DNA from: Verrucomicrobiia bacterium
Lineage (GTDB): Bacteria > Verrucomicrobiota > Verrucomicrobiia > Opitutales > Opitutaceae
Reading direction: 5' to 3'
Assembly: GCA_011525695.1 (NCBI GenBank)
Contig: WYBX01000059.1
Span: 1-42,309 of the forward strand
DNA: 42,309 nt
How positions within the stretch are numbered: the first letter of the stretch is position 1; every line of letters begins with the position of its first letter. Below are positions 7,699 to 16,085 of this stretch, piece by piece. The translations under genes and the position numbers were made by a program. The notes under the pieces are model-generated. The model was not told the origin of the DNA, searched no databases, and saw only the letters and a list, made by a program, of their open reading frames with translations.

Positions 7699-8973
7699 TC
7701 ACGGAAAAAGTCCGCGGCTCTGCTTGGCCTCCGCGACGCGCTGGATGCCGAGGGTGAGGGCGGCGAGCCGGCGACTGAACTTGAACTTGCGCTTCTGGGC
7801 CTCCACCGAGTCCTTGGCCTTGTCCAGGATCGCGAAGAGCTTTTCGAGCACCTCGCTGCGATCCCAGTAGAAGTTGGAGAGGTTCTGGAGCCACTCGAAA
7901 TAGGACACGATGACCCCGCCGGCATTGCACAGCACGTCGGGGATCACCTCGATGTCGCCGCGCTCTTCCAGGATCCGGTCGGCCGCGTTGGTCGTGGGCC
8001 CGTTGGCGGCTTCGGCGAGCAGCCGGCACTTCAGCTGGGCGGCATTCTTCTCGGTGATCACGCGCTCCAGCGCGGCGGGCACAAGCACGGTGCATTTTAG
8101 CTCGAGCAGTTCTTCGTTCGTGATCGGCTCGCCCCCGTCAAAGTCGCGGAGCACCCGCTGGTACTGCACATAGGACAGCGCCTTCTTGAGCGGAATGCCC
8201 TTGGGATTGTAGTACGCGCCGGTGTAATCGGAAATCGCGATGATCTTTGCGCCATAGCTGGCGAGCGCCAGGGCCGCCTCGCTGCCGACGTTGCCAAAAC
8301 CCTGGATTGCGACCGTGGTCTTCGAGAGCGGAATTTTCATGTCCTCGAGGTACTTCCGCGTCAGGTAGGCGACCCCCGCGCCGGTGGCCTCGCGCCGGCC
8401 CTGCGAGCCGCCGATGGCGATCGGCTTGCCCGTCACGACCGCGGGCGAGAGGTGGCCGACGTGGTTGGAGTAGGTGTCCATCATCCAACCCATGATCTTC
8501 TCGTTGGTGCCGACATCGGGGGCGGGGACATCGACGTGGGGGCCGACGAAGTTGACCATTTCCTGCATGTAGCGGCGGGCAAGGTGTTCCAGCTCCGATT
8601 GGGAGAGCTGGTTCGGATCGCAGATCACGCCGCCCTTTGCCCCGCCGTAGGGCAGCCCGACGAGCGAGCATTTCCAGCTCATCCACATCGCCAGTGCGGC
8701 CACCTCGCCGATGGTGACGCTCTGGTGGAAGCGGATGCCGCCCTTCGAGGGGCCGGTTGAGAGATTGTGCTGCACCCGGTAGCCTTCGAAGACGGTGATG
8801 CTGCCATCCTCCCGTTTGATCGGGAGTGCGACTGCGAGGCAGCGGCGGGGATACTTTGTCCGGTCGCGAATCGTCTCCGGCAGGTTGATCGCGTCAGCGG
8901 CCTTGTCGAACTGGCGGCAGGCCATCCGGAATACATCGGAATTATAGAGGGAGGAGACGATGACTTTGGACAT
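7699..8973 (-). CDS. gdhA: Glutamate dehydrogenase (Glu/Leu/Phe/Val dehydrogenase family)
   Basis: A 424-residue hexameric-type glutamate dehydrogenase that interconverts glutamate and 2-oxoglutarate plus ammonia with NAD(P). The substrate-binding STGPSKGGIRFH and the catalytic lysine block LPYGGAKGGVICDP are intact. DVPAPDVGTNEKIMGWMMD and GRREATGAGVAYLTR lie before the Rossmann loop VAIQGFGNVGSEAALAL, and EAANGPTT with IPDVLCNAGGVIVSYFEW lies near the end. Length and block order match the NAD-type bacterial/archaeal enzyme (GudB/RocG-like). The closely related leucine dehydrogenases are shorter and lack several of these blocks. The ATG start (MSKVIVSSLYNS) has a purine-rich leader. It is divergent from the gene at 9204 across a 230-bp gap. 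Confidence 0.95.
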   Translation of the reverse strand: MSKVIVSSLYNSDVFRMACRQFDKAADAINLPETIRDRTKYPRRCLAVALPIKREDGSITVFEGYRVQHNLSTGPSKGGIRFHQSVTIGEVAALAMWMSWKCSLVGLPYGGAKGGVICDPNQLSQSELEHLARRYMQEMVNFVGPHVDVPAPDVGTNEKIMGWMMDTYSNHVGHLSPAVVTGKPIAIGGSQGRREATGAGVAYLTRKYLEDMKIPLSKTTVAIQGFGNVGSEAALALASYGAKIIAISDYTGAYYNPKGIPLKKALSYVQYQRVLRDFDGGEPITNEELLELKCTVLVPAALERVITEKNAAQLKCRLLAEAANGPTTNAADRILEERGDIEVIPDVLCNAGGVIVSYFEWLQNLSNFYWDRSEVLEKLFAILDKAKDSVEAQKRKFKFSRRLAALTLGIQRVAEAKQSRGLFP

Positions 8974-9203
8974 GGGTCGCGGACCGGGCAGTCGTTGGAA
9001 GATTGGGTGGATTTCGGATTCCGCCGTTATGCCTCACCTGGCTTGCAGCGATGAGCGCGAGCGGGAGGATGGGCGGTTGGCGGCGGAATCCGGTGCTTTT
9101 GATGGCGGCAGCGTGGTTCAGTGCCCGCGGTTTAGCAATTGGCTTCGGGGCACGGCCCGGCCTGAATGATCGCCGCTAATTCCGGTGCCAACGAAGGTGA
9201 TAC

Positions 9204-10610
9204 ATGCCAACGCTTGCTAAACTTGCCCGCTGGCTGGCCGGCAAGCTGTTCGGTGCGGCGCTGATTGTGGCGCTGGCGCTCGCCCTGATCGGCTTGTGGC
9301 TCTTCCTCCAGGAAACGGCGACCTTCGATCAACAGCGGGTGAAGCAGTTGCAGCGGTTGTCGGCGGATCGGGCCCAGCTAGAGCAGGCAAAGGCCGCGCT
9401 GGAGCATAAGATCGCGGAATTTTCCGCGCAGCTGAAGGTGCAGCAGGAGCGGGCGGCGCAGGCGGAAAGGATCATCGCCGCGCTCCGGGCGCTGGAAAGC
9501 TGGTGGGACCGGTTCTTCGGGAATCCCGAACAGCAGCGGGCCAATGCCGCGCAGCAGGAGCGGATGGCCCGGCTGAATGCGGAGGCGCTGGCCAAGGTGG
9601 CGGCATTGCGCCAACAGCTCGCGCAGGCGGGCTGGGAAATGGAGGGGATCGAGGTGGCGCGGAGCCGGCTGGCCGGGGAAATCAACCGGGTCGAGGCCAG
9701 CCGATCCGAAACCTGGCACTACCTGAACCGCGCCTGGTCCCAGGCGAAATGGTATCTCGGAGGCGCCCTGGCGGCCTACTTTCTGGGCCCGACGGTGTGG
9801 GCCCTGATCATGTATTACGGGTTCGGCGCCCTGGCCGGCCGGGGCCGGCCGATCCGGCTGGTGGCGGTGGAACTCGCCCCGCCTGCGGTGGGCGAGAGCC
9901 GGGTTTCCCTGCCGCTCCGGTTGGGTCCGGGGGAGGTCTTGCGCGTCCGGGAAAAATTCCTGCAGGCCTCCGACGAGGCGGTCAAGCGCAGCACCCGCTT
10001 CGTATTGGATTGGCGGATTCCGCTGACCAGCCTGGCCTGCGGACTCGTCGAGTTGGTGGAACTCCGCGGGGATGGCGGTGGCGAGCATGCGGTCACGCTT
10101 TCGAATGCGGATGATCCCCACGTGGAGCTCGCGCTCATCGAGGTGCCCGCTGGGGGATCGCTGATCCTGCGGCCCAGTTTTCTGGCCGGTGTCATCCAAC
10201 GCGGGGGGGAACCGCTGCAGATTGCCCGGCACTGGCAGTTGTTCCGCTGGCAGGCGTGGATCTCGGGCCAGTTCCGGTTTTTCGAGTTCGTCGGTCCCTG
10301 CCGGCTGGTCGTGGCGGGCAGCCGCGGCGTCCGGGCCGAGGTGCTGGCGGCGGCCGGGGCCGCGCCGGGTCCCGCCCGGCGGACGAATCAGGACGCCACC
10401 ATCGGGTTCACTCCCGGCCTCTCGTACCGGCCGGTTCGGGCCGAGACCTTCTGGAGCTATTACCGCGGGATGAACCCGCTGTTCGACGACCTCTTTGCCG
10501 GCAAGGGAATGTTCCTGCTTCAGGAAACCTCCACGCCCGGGTCTGCCGCCGCGGCCGGCAGGTTCTGGGCGGGGGTCTGGAATGCCGTGCTGAAGGTGTT
10601 CGGGCTCTGA
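9204..10610 (+). CDS. Two-helix membrane protein with coiled coil, unknown function
   Basis: A 468-residue protein I do not recognise by name. Residues about 15-36 (FGAALIVALALALIGLWLFL) form a membrane helix. Residues about 45-165 are a long Ala/Gln/Glu/Arg coiled coil (heptad-like AAQAERIIAALRALE, AEALAKVAALRQQLAQA). A second membrane segment follows (WYLGGALAAYFLGPTVWALIMYYG, about 180-203). The C-terminal 250 residues form a soluble beta-rich domain with VELALIEVPAGGSLILRPSF and FRFFEFVGPCRLVVAGSRGV, which may be distantly related to AIM24/TIGR00266 proteins. That relation is only an impression. The predicted layout puts the coiled coil in the periplasm and the domain in the cytoplasm, or the reverse. 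An AAGG Shine-Dalgarno (CGAAGGTGAT) precedes the ATG. The 8974-9203 gap shows no other feature. Confidence 0.8.
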   Translation: MPTLAKLARWLAGKLFGAALIVALALALIGLWLFLQETATFDQQRVKQLQRLSADRAQLEQAKAALEHKIAEFSAQLKVQQERAAQAERIIAALRALESWWDRFFGNPEQQRANAAQQERMARLNAEALAKVAALRQQLAQAGWEMEGIEVARSRLAGEINRVEASRSETWHYLNRAWSQAKWYLGGALAAYFLGPTVWALIMYYGFGALAGRGRPIRLVAVELAPPAVGESRVSLPLRLGPGEVLRVREKFLQASDEAVKRSTRFVLDWRIPLTSLACGLVELVELRGDGGGEHAVTLSNADDPHVELALIEVPAGGSLILRPSFLAGVIQRGGEPLQIARHWQLFRWQAWISGQFRFFEFVGPCRLVVAGSRGVRAEVLAAAGAAPGPARRTNQDATIGFTPGLSYRPVRAETFWSYYRGMNPLFDDLFAGKGMFLLQETSTPGSAAAAGRFWAGVWNAVLKVFGL

Positions 10611-10666
10611 GTTCGCCCGTGTCCGATCGGGGCGATGTGCCTGCCTGGGCGGGTGAGCCACTTGCC

Positions 10667-10682
10667 TGTCGTGATCACGACA
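10667..10682. promoter_or_regulatory. 16-bp perfect palindrome upstream of uvrB
   Basis: TGTCGTGATCACGACA is a perfect 16-bp palindrome 61 bp before the uvrB start. It extends imperfectly outward (GCC...T-GGC). Size and position are typical of a dimeric repressor operator, so it may control uvrB. It does not look like a TGTTC-N4-GAACA type LexA box, and no promoter hexamers could be placed around it with confidence. Confidence 0.45.
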
Positions 10683-10743
10683 TGGCTCTGGCTGGCCACT
10701 TGGGGAAGTTGCGGATCGGTCTCCACTGGTGTTCGGTAGCCGG

Positions 10744-12786
10744 ATGCAGTTTCGGCTCAATTCCGACTACCAGCCAACCGGCGATCAGCCGCAGGCCATC
10801 GAGCAGCTCGTGGCTTCGCTGCGGGCGCAGAACCGCTACCAGACGCTCCTCGGCGTCACCGGATCGGGCAAGACATTCACCATGGCCAACGTGATCGCGC
10901 AGCTCCAGCGGCCCACCCTGATCATCTCCCATAACAAGACGCTCGCCGCCCAGCTGTATTCCGAATTCAGGAATTTCTTTCCCGAAAATGCGGTGGAATA
11001 CTTCGTCAGCTACTACGACTACTACCAGCCCGAGGCCTACATTCCCTCGAGCGATACGTTCATCGAGAAGGATTCTTCGATCAACGAGGAGATCGAGCGG
11101 CTGCGAATCTCGACCACCAGTTCGCTGGTTTCACGCGCCGATGTCATCGTGGTCGCCAGCGTATCCTGCATCTACGGACTGGGTTCGCCGCAGGAATTCA
11201 CCGCGATGCGGATTCCGCTGCGCAAGGGCGGCCAGTTCGGCCGGCAGCAGCTGCTCGAGAAGCTGGTCGACAACATCTACGAGCGGAACGATTACGAGCT
11301 GAAGCCCGGCCGTTTCCGGGTCCGGGGCGATGTGGTGGACGTGATGCCGGCCTATCTCGAGCATGGGTTGCGGGTCGAGTTCTTTGGCGACGAGATCGAG
11401 GCGCTGAGCGAGTTCGATCCGCTGACCGGCGAGGTGCGCCGCTCCCTGGATCAGTTCGACCTTTATCCGGCGAACCAGTATGTGACGAGCCGCGGCAAGC
11501 TCGAGCCAGCGATTGCGGCCATCCGCCAGGAACTGGACGAGCGGGTGGCCTATTTCGAGGGGCGGGGGCAGTACCTCGAGGCACAGCGGATCCGGATGCG
11601 CACGAACTATGATCTCGAGATGCTGCAGGAGATGGGATTCTGCAACGGCATCGAGAATTACTCGCGGCACCTGACCGGGCGGCAGCCGGGCGAGCGCCCC
11701 TTCTGCCTGCTCGATTTTTTCCCGAAGGACTTTCTCCTGATCATCGACGAGAGCCATGCGACCGTCCCGCAGATTGGCGGCATGTTCAATGGGGATCGGG
11801 CCCGCAAGCAGACGCTGGTCAATTTCGGTTTCCGGCTCCCCTCGGCGCTGGACAACCGGCCGCAGAGCTTCGAGGAATTCGAGGCGGTCACCGGGCAGAC
11901 CGTGTACGTGTCGGCCACCCCGACCCGGTTCGAATTGGAGCGATCCGCGGTGGTCGCGGAACAATTGATCCGGCCGACAGGCCTGCTGGATCCGGAGATT
12001 GCGATCCGCCCGACGCAGGGCCAGGTGGAGAACCTGATTGGGGAGGTGAAGGCGGCGGCCAGCCGGGGCGAACGCGTGCTGGTGACCACGCTCACCAAGC
12101 GGCTGTCCGAGGACCTGACGGCCTACCTGCGCGAGGCGAAGGTACGGGTGGAGTACCTCCACTCGGACATCGACGCGATTGAACGGGTGGAAATCCTGCG
12201 CAACCTACGGCTGGGAAACTTCGATGTGCTGGTGGGCATCAATCTCCTCCGCGAGGGGCTGGATCTGCCGGAGGTGGCCCTGGTGGCGATCCTCGACGCG
12301 GACAAGGAGGGGTTCCTGCGGAGCGAGACCTCGCTGATCCAAACGGCCGGTCGTGCGGCGCGACACGAGCACGGCCGGGTCATCTTTTATGCCGATCAAA
12401 TCACGGAATCGATCCGGCGGACGCAGGAGGCGGTGAACTATCGCCGGCAGAAGCAGCTCGCGTACAACCTGGAGCATGGGATTACGCCCCGGAGCGTGAC
12501 GCGCTCGGCGCAGGCCAGCCTGCATGTCTACGATGGATCGGGAGAGCGGGAGACGGAGAGTGTCGTGGCCGAGGAGGCGGACGACGTCGCTGCGGTGATT
12601 GCGGAACTGGAGGAGGAGATGCAGGAGGCGGCTGGCCGGCTCGAGTTCGAGCGTGCTGCGGTCTTGCGCGATCAAGTGAATGCGCTGCGCAGTGGTGATT
12701 ACAAGAAGTCGGCGCGGGCGCCGGCGAGAGATTATGGCCGCGGCCGGCGAACTGCGGCGGCGGTGCGGGGCAAAGGGAGGCGCTAG
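10744..12786 (+). CDS. uvrB: UvrABC excision nuclease subunit B
   Basis: UvrB verifies DNA damage handed over by UvrA and recruits UvrC for the dual incision of nucleotide excision repair. The 680-residue protein has the normal length and all signatures: Walker A GVTGSGKT (about residues 37-44), [10 protein letters not shown], the damage-probing beta-hairpin block [16 protein letters not shown], the Walker B-type [18 protein letters not shown], helicase motifs [33 protein letters not shown] and QTAGRAARH, and a C-terminal UVR helix pair ([17 protein letters not shown]) for UvrC contact. A GTG 15 bases upstream (10729) is possible, but ATG 10744 gives the usual MQF start. The TAG stop is part of the CTAG where an IS is inserted. 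uvrB is convergent with the SNF2 gene. Confidence 0.96.
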   Translation: MQFRLNSDYQPTGDQPQAIEQLVASLRAQNRYQTLLGVTGSGKTFTMANVIAQLQRPTLIISHNKTLAAQLYSEFRNFFPENAVEYFVSYYDYYQPEAYIPSSDTFIEKDSSINEEIERLRISTTSSLVSRADVIVVASVSCIYGLGSPQEFTAMRIPLRKGGQFGRQQLLEKLVDNIYERNDYELKPGRFRVRGDVVDVMPAYLEHGLRVEFFGDEIEALSEFDPLTGEVRRSLDQFDLYPANQYVTSRGKLEPAIAAIRQELDERVAYFEGRGQYLEAQRIRMRTNYDLEMLQEMGFCNGIENYSRHLTGRQPGERPFCLLDFFPKDFLLIIDESHATVPQIGGMFNGDRARKQTLVNFGFRLPSALDNRPQSFEEFEAVTGQTVYVSATPTRFELERSAVVAEQLIRPTGLLDPEIAIRPTQGQVENLIGEVKAAASRGERVLVTTLTKRLSEDLTAYLREAKVRVEYLHSDIDAIERVEILRNLRLGNFDVLVGINLLREGLDLPEVALVAILDADKEGFLRSETSLIQTAGRAARHEHGRVIFYADQITESIRRTQEAVNYRRQKQLAYNLEHGITPRSVTRSAQASLHVYDGSGERETESVVAEEADDVAAVIAELEEEMQEAAGRLEFERAAVLRDQVNALRSGDYKKSARAPARDYGRGRRTAAAVRGKGRR

Positions 12787-12874
12787 CAGCCCGTCGGACT
12801 TGCAGTCGGGGGCTTGGGGTTGGCTGCAAACAATTTCGTCAGCAGCTTGCGTGCCTGCCCGGAGGGGCTGCTAA
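12783..12874. repeat. Left-end hairpin of the degenerate IS
   Basis: CTAGCAGCCCGTCGGACTTG opens the segment and GAGGGGCTGCTAA closes it, giving terminal pairing of CTAGCAGCCC with the GGGGCTGCTA end (imperfect). The first 20 bases after CTAG are nearly the same as those of the element at 2257-2345. The interior, rich in G and T, differs between the two. Confidence 0.6.
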
Positions 12875-12959
12875 AGCCGCACTGCTGCGCGGCCCATGCT
12901 GGCTTTGGGGGATAATTTTGCCCGCCTCAGGCGGGGTCCGTACCCCCGGGAGGGTTGTT

Positions 12960-13330
12960 TCAGGCTGCCGCGACGGCGTTTTGCGCGAGATTGAGGGTGT
13001 GCAGCCGGCGGAGGCTCTGCTCGACTCGTTGCACCGCTTCTTCGCTATAAAAAGCCGCTGTCGACGAGTGCCGTCGCTACCGGGCCGGCTTCGGCTGCGA
13101 CCGCGGCAACGGTCGCGGGCAATTCCGGCTTGTCATTGGGCATCGCCGGTACCACGCACGTTCACCTTGAAAGCTCCCTCGTCGACCGTCTCCAGCGCAT
13201 CGAGAATGAAGTGCGCCAGATGGTTCGCCGGCACCCATTCACGCAAATCAACCGGCAGAAATGGGGGCGTGTCACGATCAATACTGACGAAGCGTAGCGC
13301 CGTGCCTGTTCGCAGCAGCTTTCCCGCCAA
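12960..13330 (-). pseudogene. Transposase pseudogene with internal deletion and frameshift
   Basis: Read on the minus strand from 13330 (TTG start), the first 65 codons give a transposase N-terminus: RFVSIDRDTPPFLPVDLREW, VPANHLAHFILDALETVDEG and KVNVRGTGDAQ, then TGA. In the next frame the sequence resumes directly as PNDKPELPATVAAVAAEAG and ALVDSGF, which looks like a C-terminal part. It then shifts back to YSEEAVQRVEQSLRRLHTLN and LAQNAVAAA before the stop at 12960-12962. The middle, including the expected catalytic DDE region, is therefore deleted and at least two frameshifts are present. The N-terminal blocks match transposases of the IS1182 (IS5-related) group from memory. It cannot make an active enzyme. 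Confidence 0.75.
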
Positions 13331-13346
13331 TCACGCATCGTCTGCC

Positions 13347-13369
13347 CGAAAATGCCGCAGGCATTTTCG
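13347..13369. repeat. Perfect 10-bp stem hairpin inside the IS
   Basis: CGAAAATGCC-GCA-GGCATTTTCG is a perfect hairpin just upstream (in the transposase direction) of the transposase start and next to the right-end hairpin. In an IS, such a stem near the promoter can limit read-through from outside. That role is only inferred here. Confidence 0.6.
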
Positions 13370-13370
13370 T

Positions 13371-13445
13371 TTAGCAGCGTGTCGCCGATTCTTCTTCGTT
13401 CCGATTCTGCTCAATCGGCATTTCCTAAGTCCGACACGCTGCTAG
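13371..13445. repeat. Right-end hairpin of the degenerate IS
   Basis: TTAGCAGCGTGTCG (13371-13384) pairs perfectly with CGACACGCTGCTA near 13432-13444. A second inner pairing is present (GCCGATT at 13384-13390 with AATCGGC at 13413-13419). The last CTAG contains, on the minus strand, the TAG stop codon of the SNF2 helicase gene. Confidence 0.65.
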
Positions 13446-15856
13446 GCAGGATTCGGGAGCAGCAGCGATTTCAGGTCAGTCAGCGACAGCCGTGCGGCGG
13501 CGGCATCGCTGGCCTCGAATACGTCGGCCAGCAGCGCGCGTTTCTCCGCCTGGAGCGCGAGCACCTTTTCCTCGACGGTGCCGGATGCAATGAGCTTGTA
13601 GCTCGTCACCACGCGGGTCTGGCCGATCCGGTGGGCGCGATCCGTCGCCTGCGCCTCGACCGCGGGATTCCACCAGGGATCGAAGTGCACGACGGTATCG
13701 GCGGCCGTCAGGTTCAACCCGGTTCCGCCGGCCTTGAGTGAAAGCAGGAAAACCGGGATGTCGGCCGAAGCCTGGTAGCGATCAACCGCGGCCTGCCGGG
13801 CCGGCGCCGGCATCGAGCCGTCGAGGTAGCAATGGGCGATTGATTGGGTTTCCAGTTCCGTCCGCAGGAGCGCGAGGAGCGAGGTGAACTGCGAGAACAC
13901 CAGCACGCGATGGCCATCGTCGATGGCCTCGGCCAGAAGTTCGTTGAAGCTGTCGAGTTTCGCGGACATGTCCGCCGTCGCCTCCCGATCGACCAGTCGC
14001 GGATCGCAGCAGATCTGGCGGAGCCGCAGGAGCTGGGTGAGGGCGGCGAGCCGAAGGCTGGCCTCACTGGCGCCACCGGCTTCGAGATCGAACAATTCGC
14101 GCTCCGAACGTTCCTGGGTGGCCCGGTAGAGGGCGGCCTGCGGCGGAGCGAGTTCGCACCAGACAATCTGCTCGAGTTTTGCTGGCAGCTCGGGTGCGAC
14201 CTTCCGCTTGGTCCGGCGCAGGATATAGGGGGCGGTCTGGCCGCGCAGCCGATCGTCGTACCACGCCCGTTCCTCCGCGCGGAGCCCGGAGGGAAGCCGG
14301 ATCAGGAAGCCGGGGAGGAGAAACTCGAAGAGCGAGCGAAGATCATCGAGTGAATTCTCGAGAGGGGTGCCCGTGAGCAGGAAACGGCTGCGCGCGCGCA
14401 CGGCCCGGAGAGCCGCCGCATTCTGGGAGCGGCGGTTTTTGATATGCTGCGCCTCGTCGGCGATGATTGTCGCGAATTCCACGGCACCGAAGAGCGCCTG
14501 GTCGCGCGTCAGCGTGCCGTAGCTCGTAATCACGAGATCAAAGGCCGCGAATTCCCCCGGGGCGACCAGCCGGCGATCCGCATGATGGACAAACAACCGG
14601 AGGCCCGCCGCAAAGCGGATCGTTTCGCGCCGCCAGTTCTCGAGCAGCGAAGCGGGGCAGACAACGAGACTCGGCCCGGGATTCCGGCCACTGGCGGGGT
14701 GCGAGCCGACGGGCGTTGCCGCCGTGAGCGCAGTCAGGAGTCCGAGCGCCTGGAGCGTCTTGCCCAGTCCCATTTCGTCCGCGAGGATCCCGCCGAGTTC
14801 GTGGCGATCAAGGAACCAGAGCCAGGCGACGCCAAGCCGCTGGTAGGGACGCAGCTGCTGGGCGAGTTCGGGTGGCATCGGCGCTGGTGCCAGGTTGGAC
14901 AGGTTGCGCAGTGCGGTACTGCGCGCGCGCCAGGATTCCGGGGCCTGGACATTCGGCGAGAGCGCCTCGATGATGGCCTGCGCCTCCGCGATCCGGGTGG
15001 TCGGGATGCGCTGGGTGCGCAGCGGTGCGACCGCCGCAGTGGGTTCCCCGGCGAGCGCCCGCTGCGCGCCGGCCAGTTGTTCAAGGAGCGCTGGTTCGAG
15101 CAGGAAGATGCGATCGGTCACTTCCAGATAGCCGCGGTTCGAGGCAATCGCGCTCCGCAATGAGGCATCGTCGGCACAACCGGCGCGGAGCGTGAGCGTG
15201 ACGGTGAATTCGCCGGCGGTTTCGTCGACGCGTGCGTTTACCTGGGCCGGTTTGATCCGGGTGGTGTTGCGCTCGAAGTTGGGCGTGAACTGCGCTCCGA
15301 AGTGGTCACGCAATTGTGCGCCGTGGGCGGCAAGAAACTGCAGCGTCTTGGGCCGATCCCGCAGCCACCACTTCCGGTTGGACGGTTCGAGGATGAAGCC
15401 ATTTTGTTTCAGAAGCGCCAGCGCATCGGTGTAGCGGGGGTGTTCCCGGGACGGCAGCGAGACGGCCAGATAATGTTCCGAACCGTCGACGATCATCGGC
15501 GTGGCATTCGCGGGGACAGTGCTGCGCGCTGACCGGCGGGCGGACGCTTCGGGAGCAGCGTGAATCGGGACGGATTCGTGCTCGGCGACGAGGTCGGCAT
15601 GACGCCACGTTGTCGTCTGGCCGTCCTCGACGAAGACGGGTTGAGTGCCCACGGCGAGGGCGAACTCCCGGAGTTGCGCCCGAGTCAGCTGAATGAACTT
15701 TGGAGGAGTGGACGTTCCACACCAGCGTTGCAGCAGCGCGAGAGCCGGCAGGATCTCCGGTGGGGGTGGCGTTTCGAGATCGAGTTCCACCCGGGCCGGG
15801 ATGGCATCGCGCGCCGCGGCAGCGACCAGGTTAGGGGGAAGATGGAGACGCAGCAT
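13442..15856 (-). CDS. SNF2/SWI2-family DNA helicase (DEAD/DEAH, HepA-like)
   Basis: An ATP-driven DNA translocase of the Swi2/Snf2 family, about 804 residues from the chosen ATG. The first 330 residues form a family-specific N-terminal region with no recognised domain. The ATPase then shows LRPYQRLGVAWLWFL, Walker A ILADEMGLGKTLQALGLL, LVVCPASLLENWRRE, the DEAQ-type motif II IIADEAQHIKN, LTGTPLENSLDDLRSLFEF and ILRRTKRKVAPELPAKLEQ. The C-terminal lobe has RVLVFSQFTSLLALLRTEL, LLSLKAGGTGLNLTAADTVV, HFDPWWNPAVEAQATDRAHR and IGQ. The frame stays open upstream to 16210, but that stretch crosses the promoter and start of the divergent gene at 16086. ATG 15856 is the first downstream Met, and a start slightly upstream is possible. 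Its stop lies in the CTAG at the IS border. The role is probably transcription recycling or repair, which is not determinable here. Confidence 0.92.
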   Translation of the reverse strand: MLRLHLPPNLVAAAARDAIPARVELDLETPPPPEILPALALLQRWCGTSTPPKFIQLTRAQLREFALAVGTQPVFVEDGQTTTWRHADLVAEHESVPIHAAPEASARRSARSTVPANATPMIVDGSEHYLAVSLPSREHPRYTDALALLKQNGFILEPSNRKWWLRDRPKTLQFLAAHGAQLRDHFGAQFTPNFERNTTRIKPAQVNARVDETAGEFTVTLTLRAGCADDASLRSAIASNRGYLEVTDRIFLLEPALLEQLAGAQRALAGEPTAAVAPLRTQRIPTTRIAEAQAIIEALSPNVQAPESWRARSTALRNLSNLAPAPMPPELAQQLRPYQRLGVAWLWFLDRHELGGILADEMGLGKTLQALGLLTALTAATPVGSHPASGRNPGPSLVVCPASLLENWRRETIRFAAGLRLFVHHADRRLVAPGEFAAFDLVITSYGTLTRDQALFGAVEFATIIADEAQHIKNRRSQNAAALRAVRARSRFLLTGTPLENSLDDLRSLFEFLLPGFLIRLPSGLRAEERAWYDDRLRGQTAPYILRRTKRKVAPELPAKLEQIVWCELAPPQAALYRATQERSERELFDLEAGGASEASLRLAALTQLLRLRQICCDPRLVDREATADMSAKLDSFNELLAEAIDDGHRVLVFSQFTSLLALLRTELETQSIAHCYLDGSMPAPARQAAVDRYQASADIPVFLLSLKAGGTGLNLTAADTVVHFDPWWNPAVEAQATDRAHRIGQTRVVTSYKLIASGTVEEKVLALQAEKRALLADVFEASDAAAARLSLTDLKSLLLPNPA

Positions 15857-15960
15857 GATGGCGTGAGGGGGCAGCCAAGCCAGAAGCTGGCCGTCGGCAA
15901 TGCCAAGTAATCCGGCAGGTGACGGTGGCCAGGGATGGAATCTGCGGACTGTCTCCCAAT

Positions 15961-15989
15961 TTGATGCGGAAAATTCCCGAGGGTAAAAT
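15961..15989 (+). promoter_or_regulatory. Sigma70-type promoter for the lysozyme-like gene
   Basis: TTGATG (15961-15966), a 17-base spacer and TAAAAT (15984-15989) match the vegetative consensus at 4 of 6 and 5 of 6 positions. Transcription would start near 15997, giving a leader of about 90 bases to the GTG at 16086. It lies in the divergent interval with the SNF2 gene. Confidence 0.55.
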
Positions 15990-16085
15990 CCTGTGCTGCA
16001 GCAGCTAATAACGAGGTTCCTGATTAAAGTCCCCGAAAATTTCGTGGGAAAATGCACCTTTCCCGGTTCCGCCGGTCGAGGGGGC

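Larger units (their letters stand above)
12783..13445. mobile_element. Degenerate IS (IS1182/IS5-like), CTAG-flanked, between uvrB and SNF2 gene
   Basis: The 655-bp segment 12787-13441 has imperfect 15-bp terminal inverted repeats: CAGCCCGTCGGACTT at the left and, read from the right on the other strand, CAGCGTGTCGGACTT. Both outer flanks are CTAG (12783-12786 and 13442-13445). Inside is a decayed transposase on the minus strand (12960-13330). Each end also contains an inner inverted copy of its own terminus, so each end can fold as a hairpin (12783-12874 and 13371-13445). The element is far shorter than an intact IS (about 1.5 kb) because the middle of the transposase is missing. It is a dead element, although its ends might still be mobilised in trans. 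Confidence 0.75.

Noticed and set aside
10620..10743. LexA box before uvrB
   Set aside because: The palindrome found (TGTCGTGATCACGACA) has no match to CTG-N10-CAG, GAAC-N4-GTTC or TGTTC-N4-GAACA forms.
12921..12935. CCCGCC-TCA-GGCGGG hairpin as terminator of uvrB
   Set aside because: No T-run follows on either strand, and it lies inside the IS remnant.
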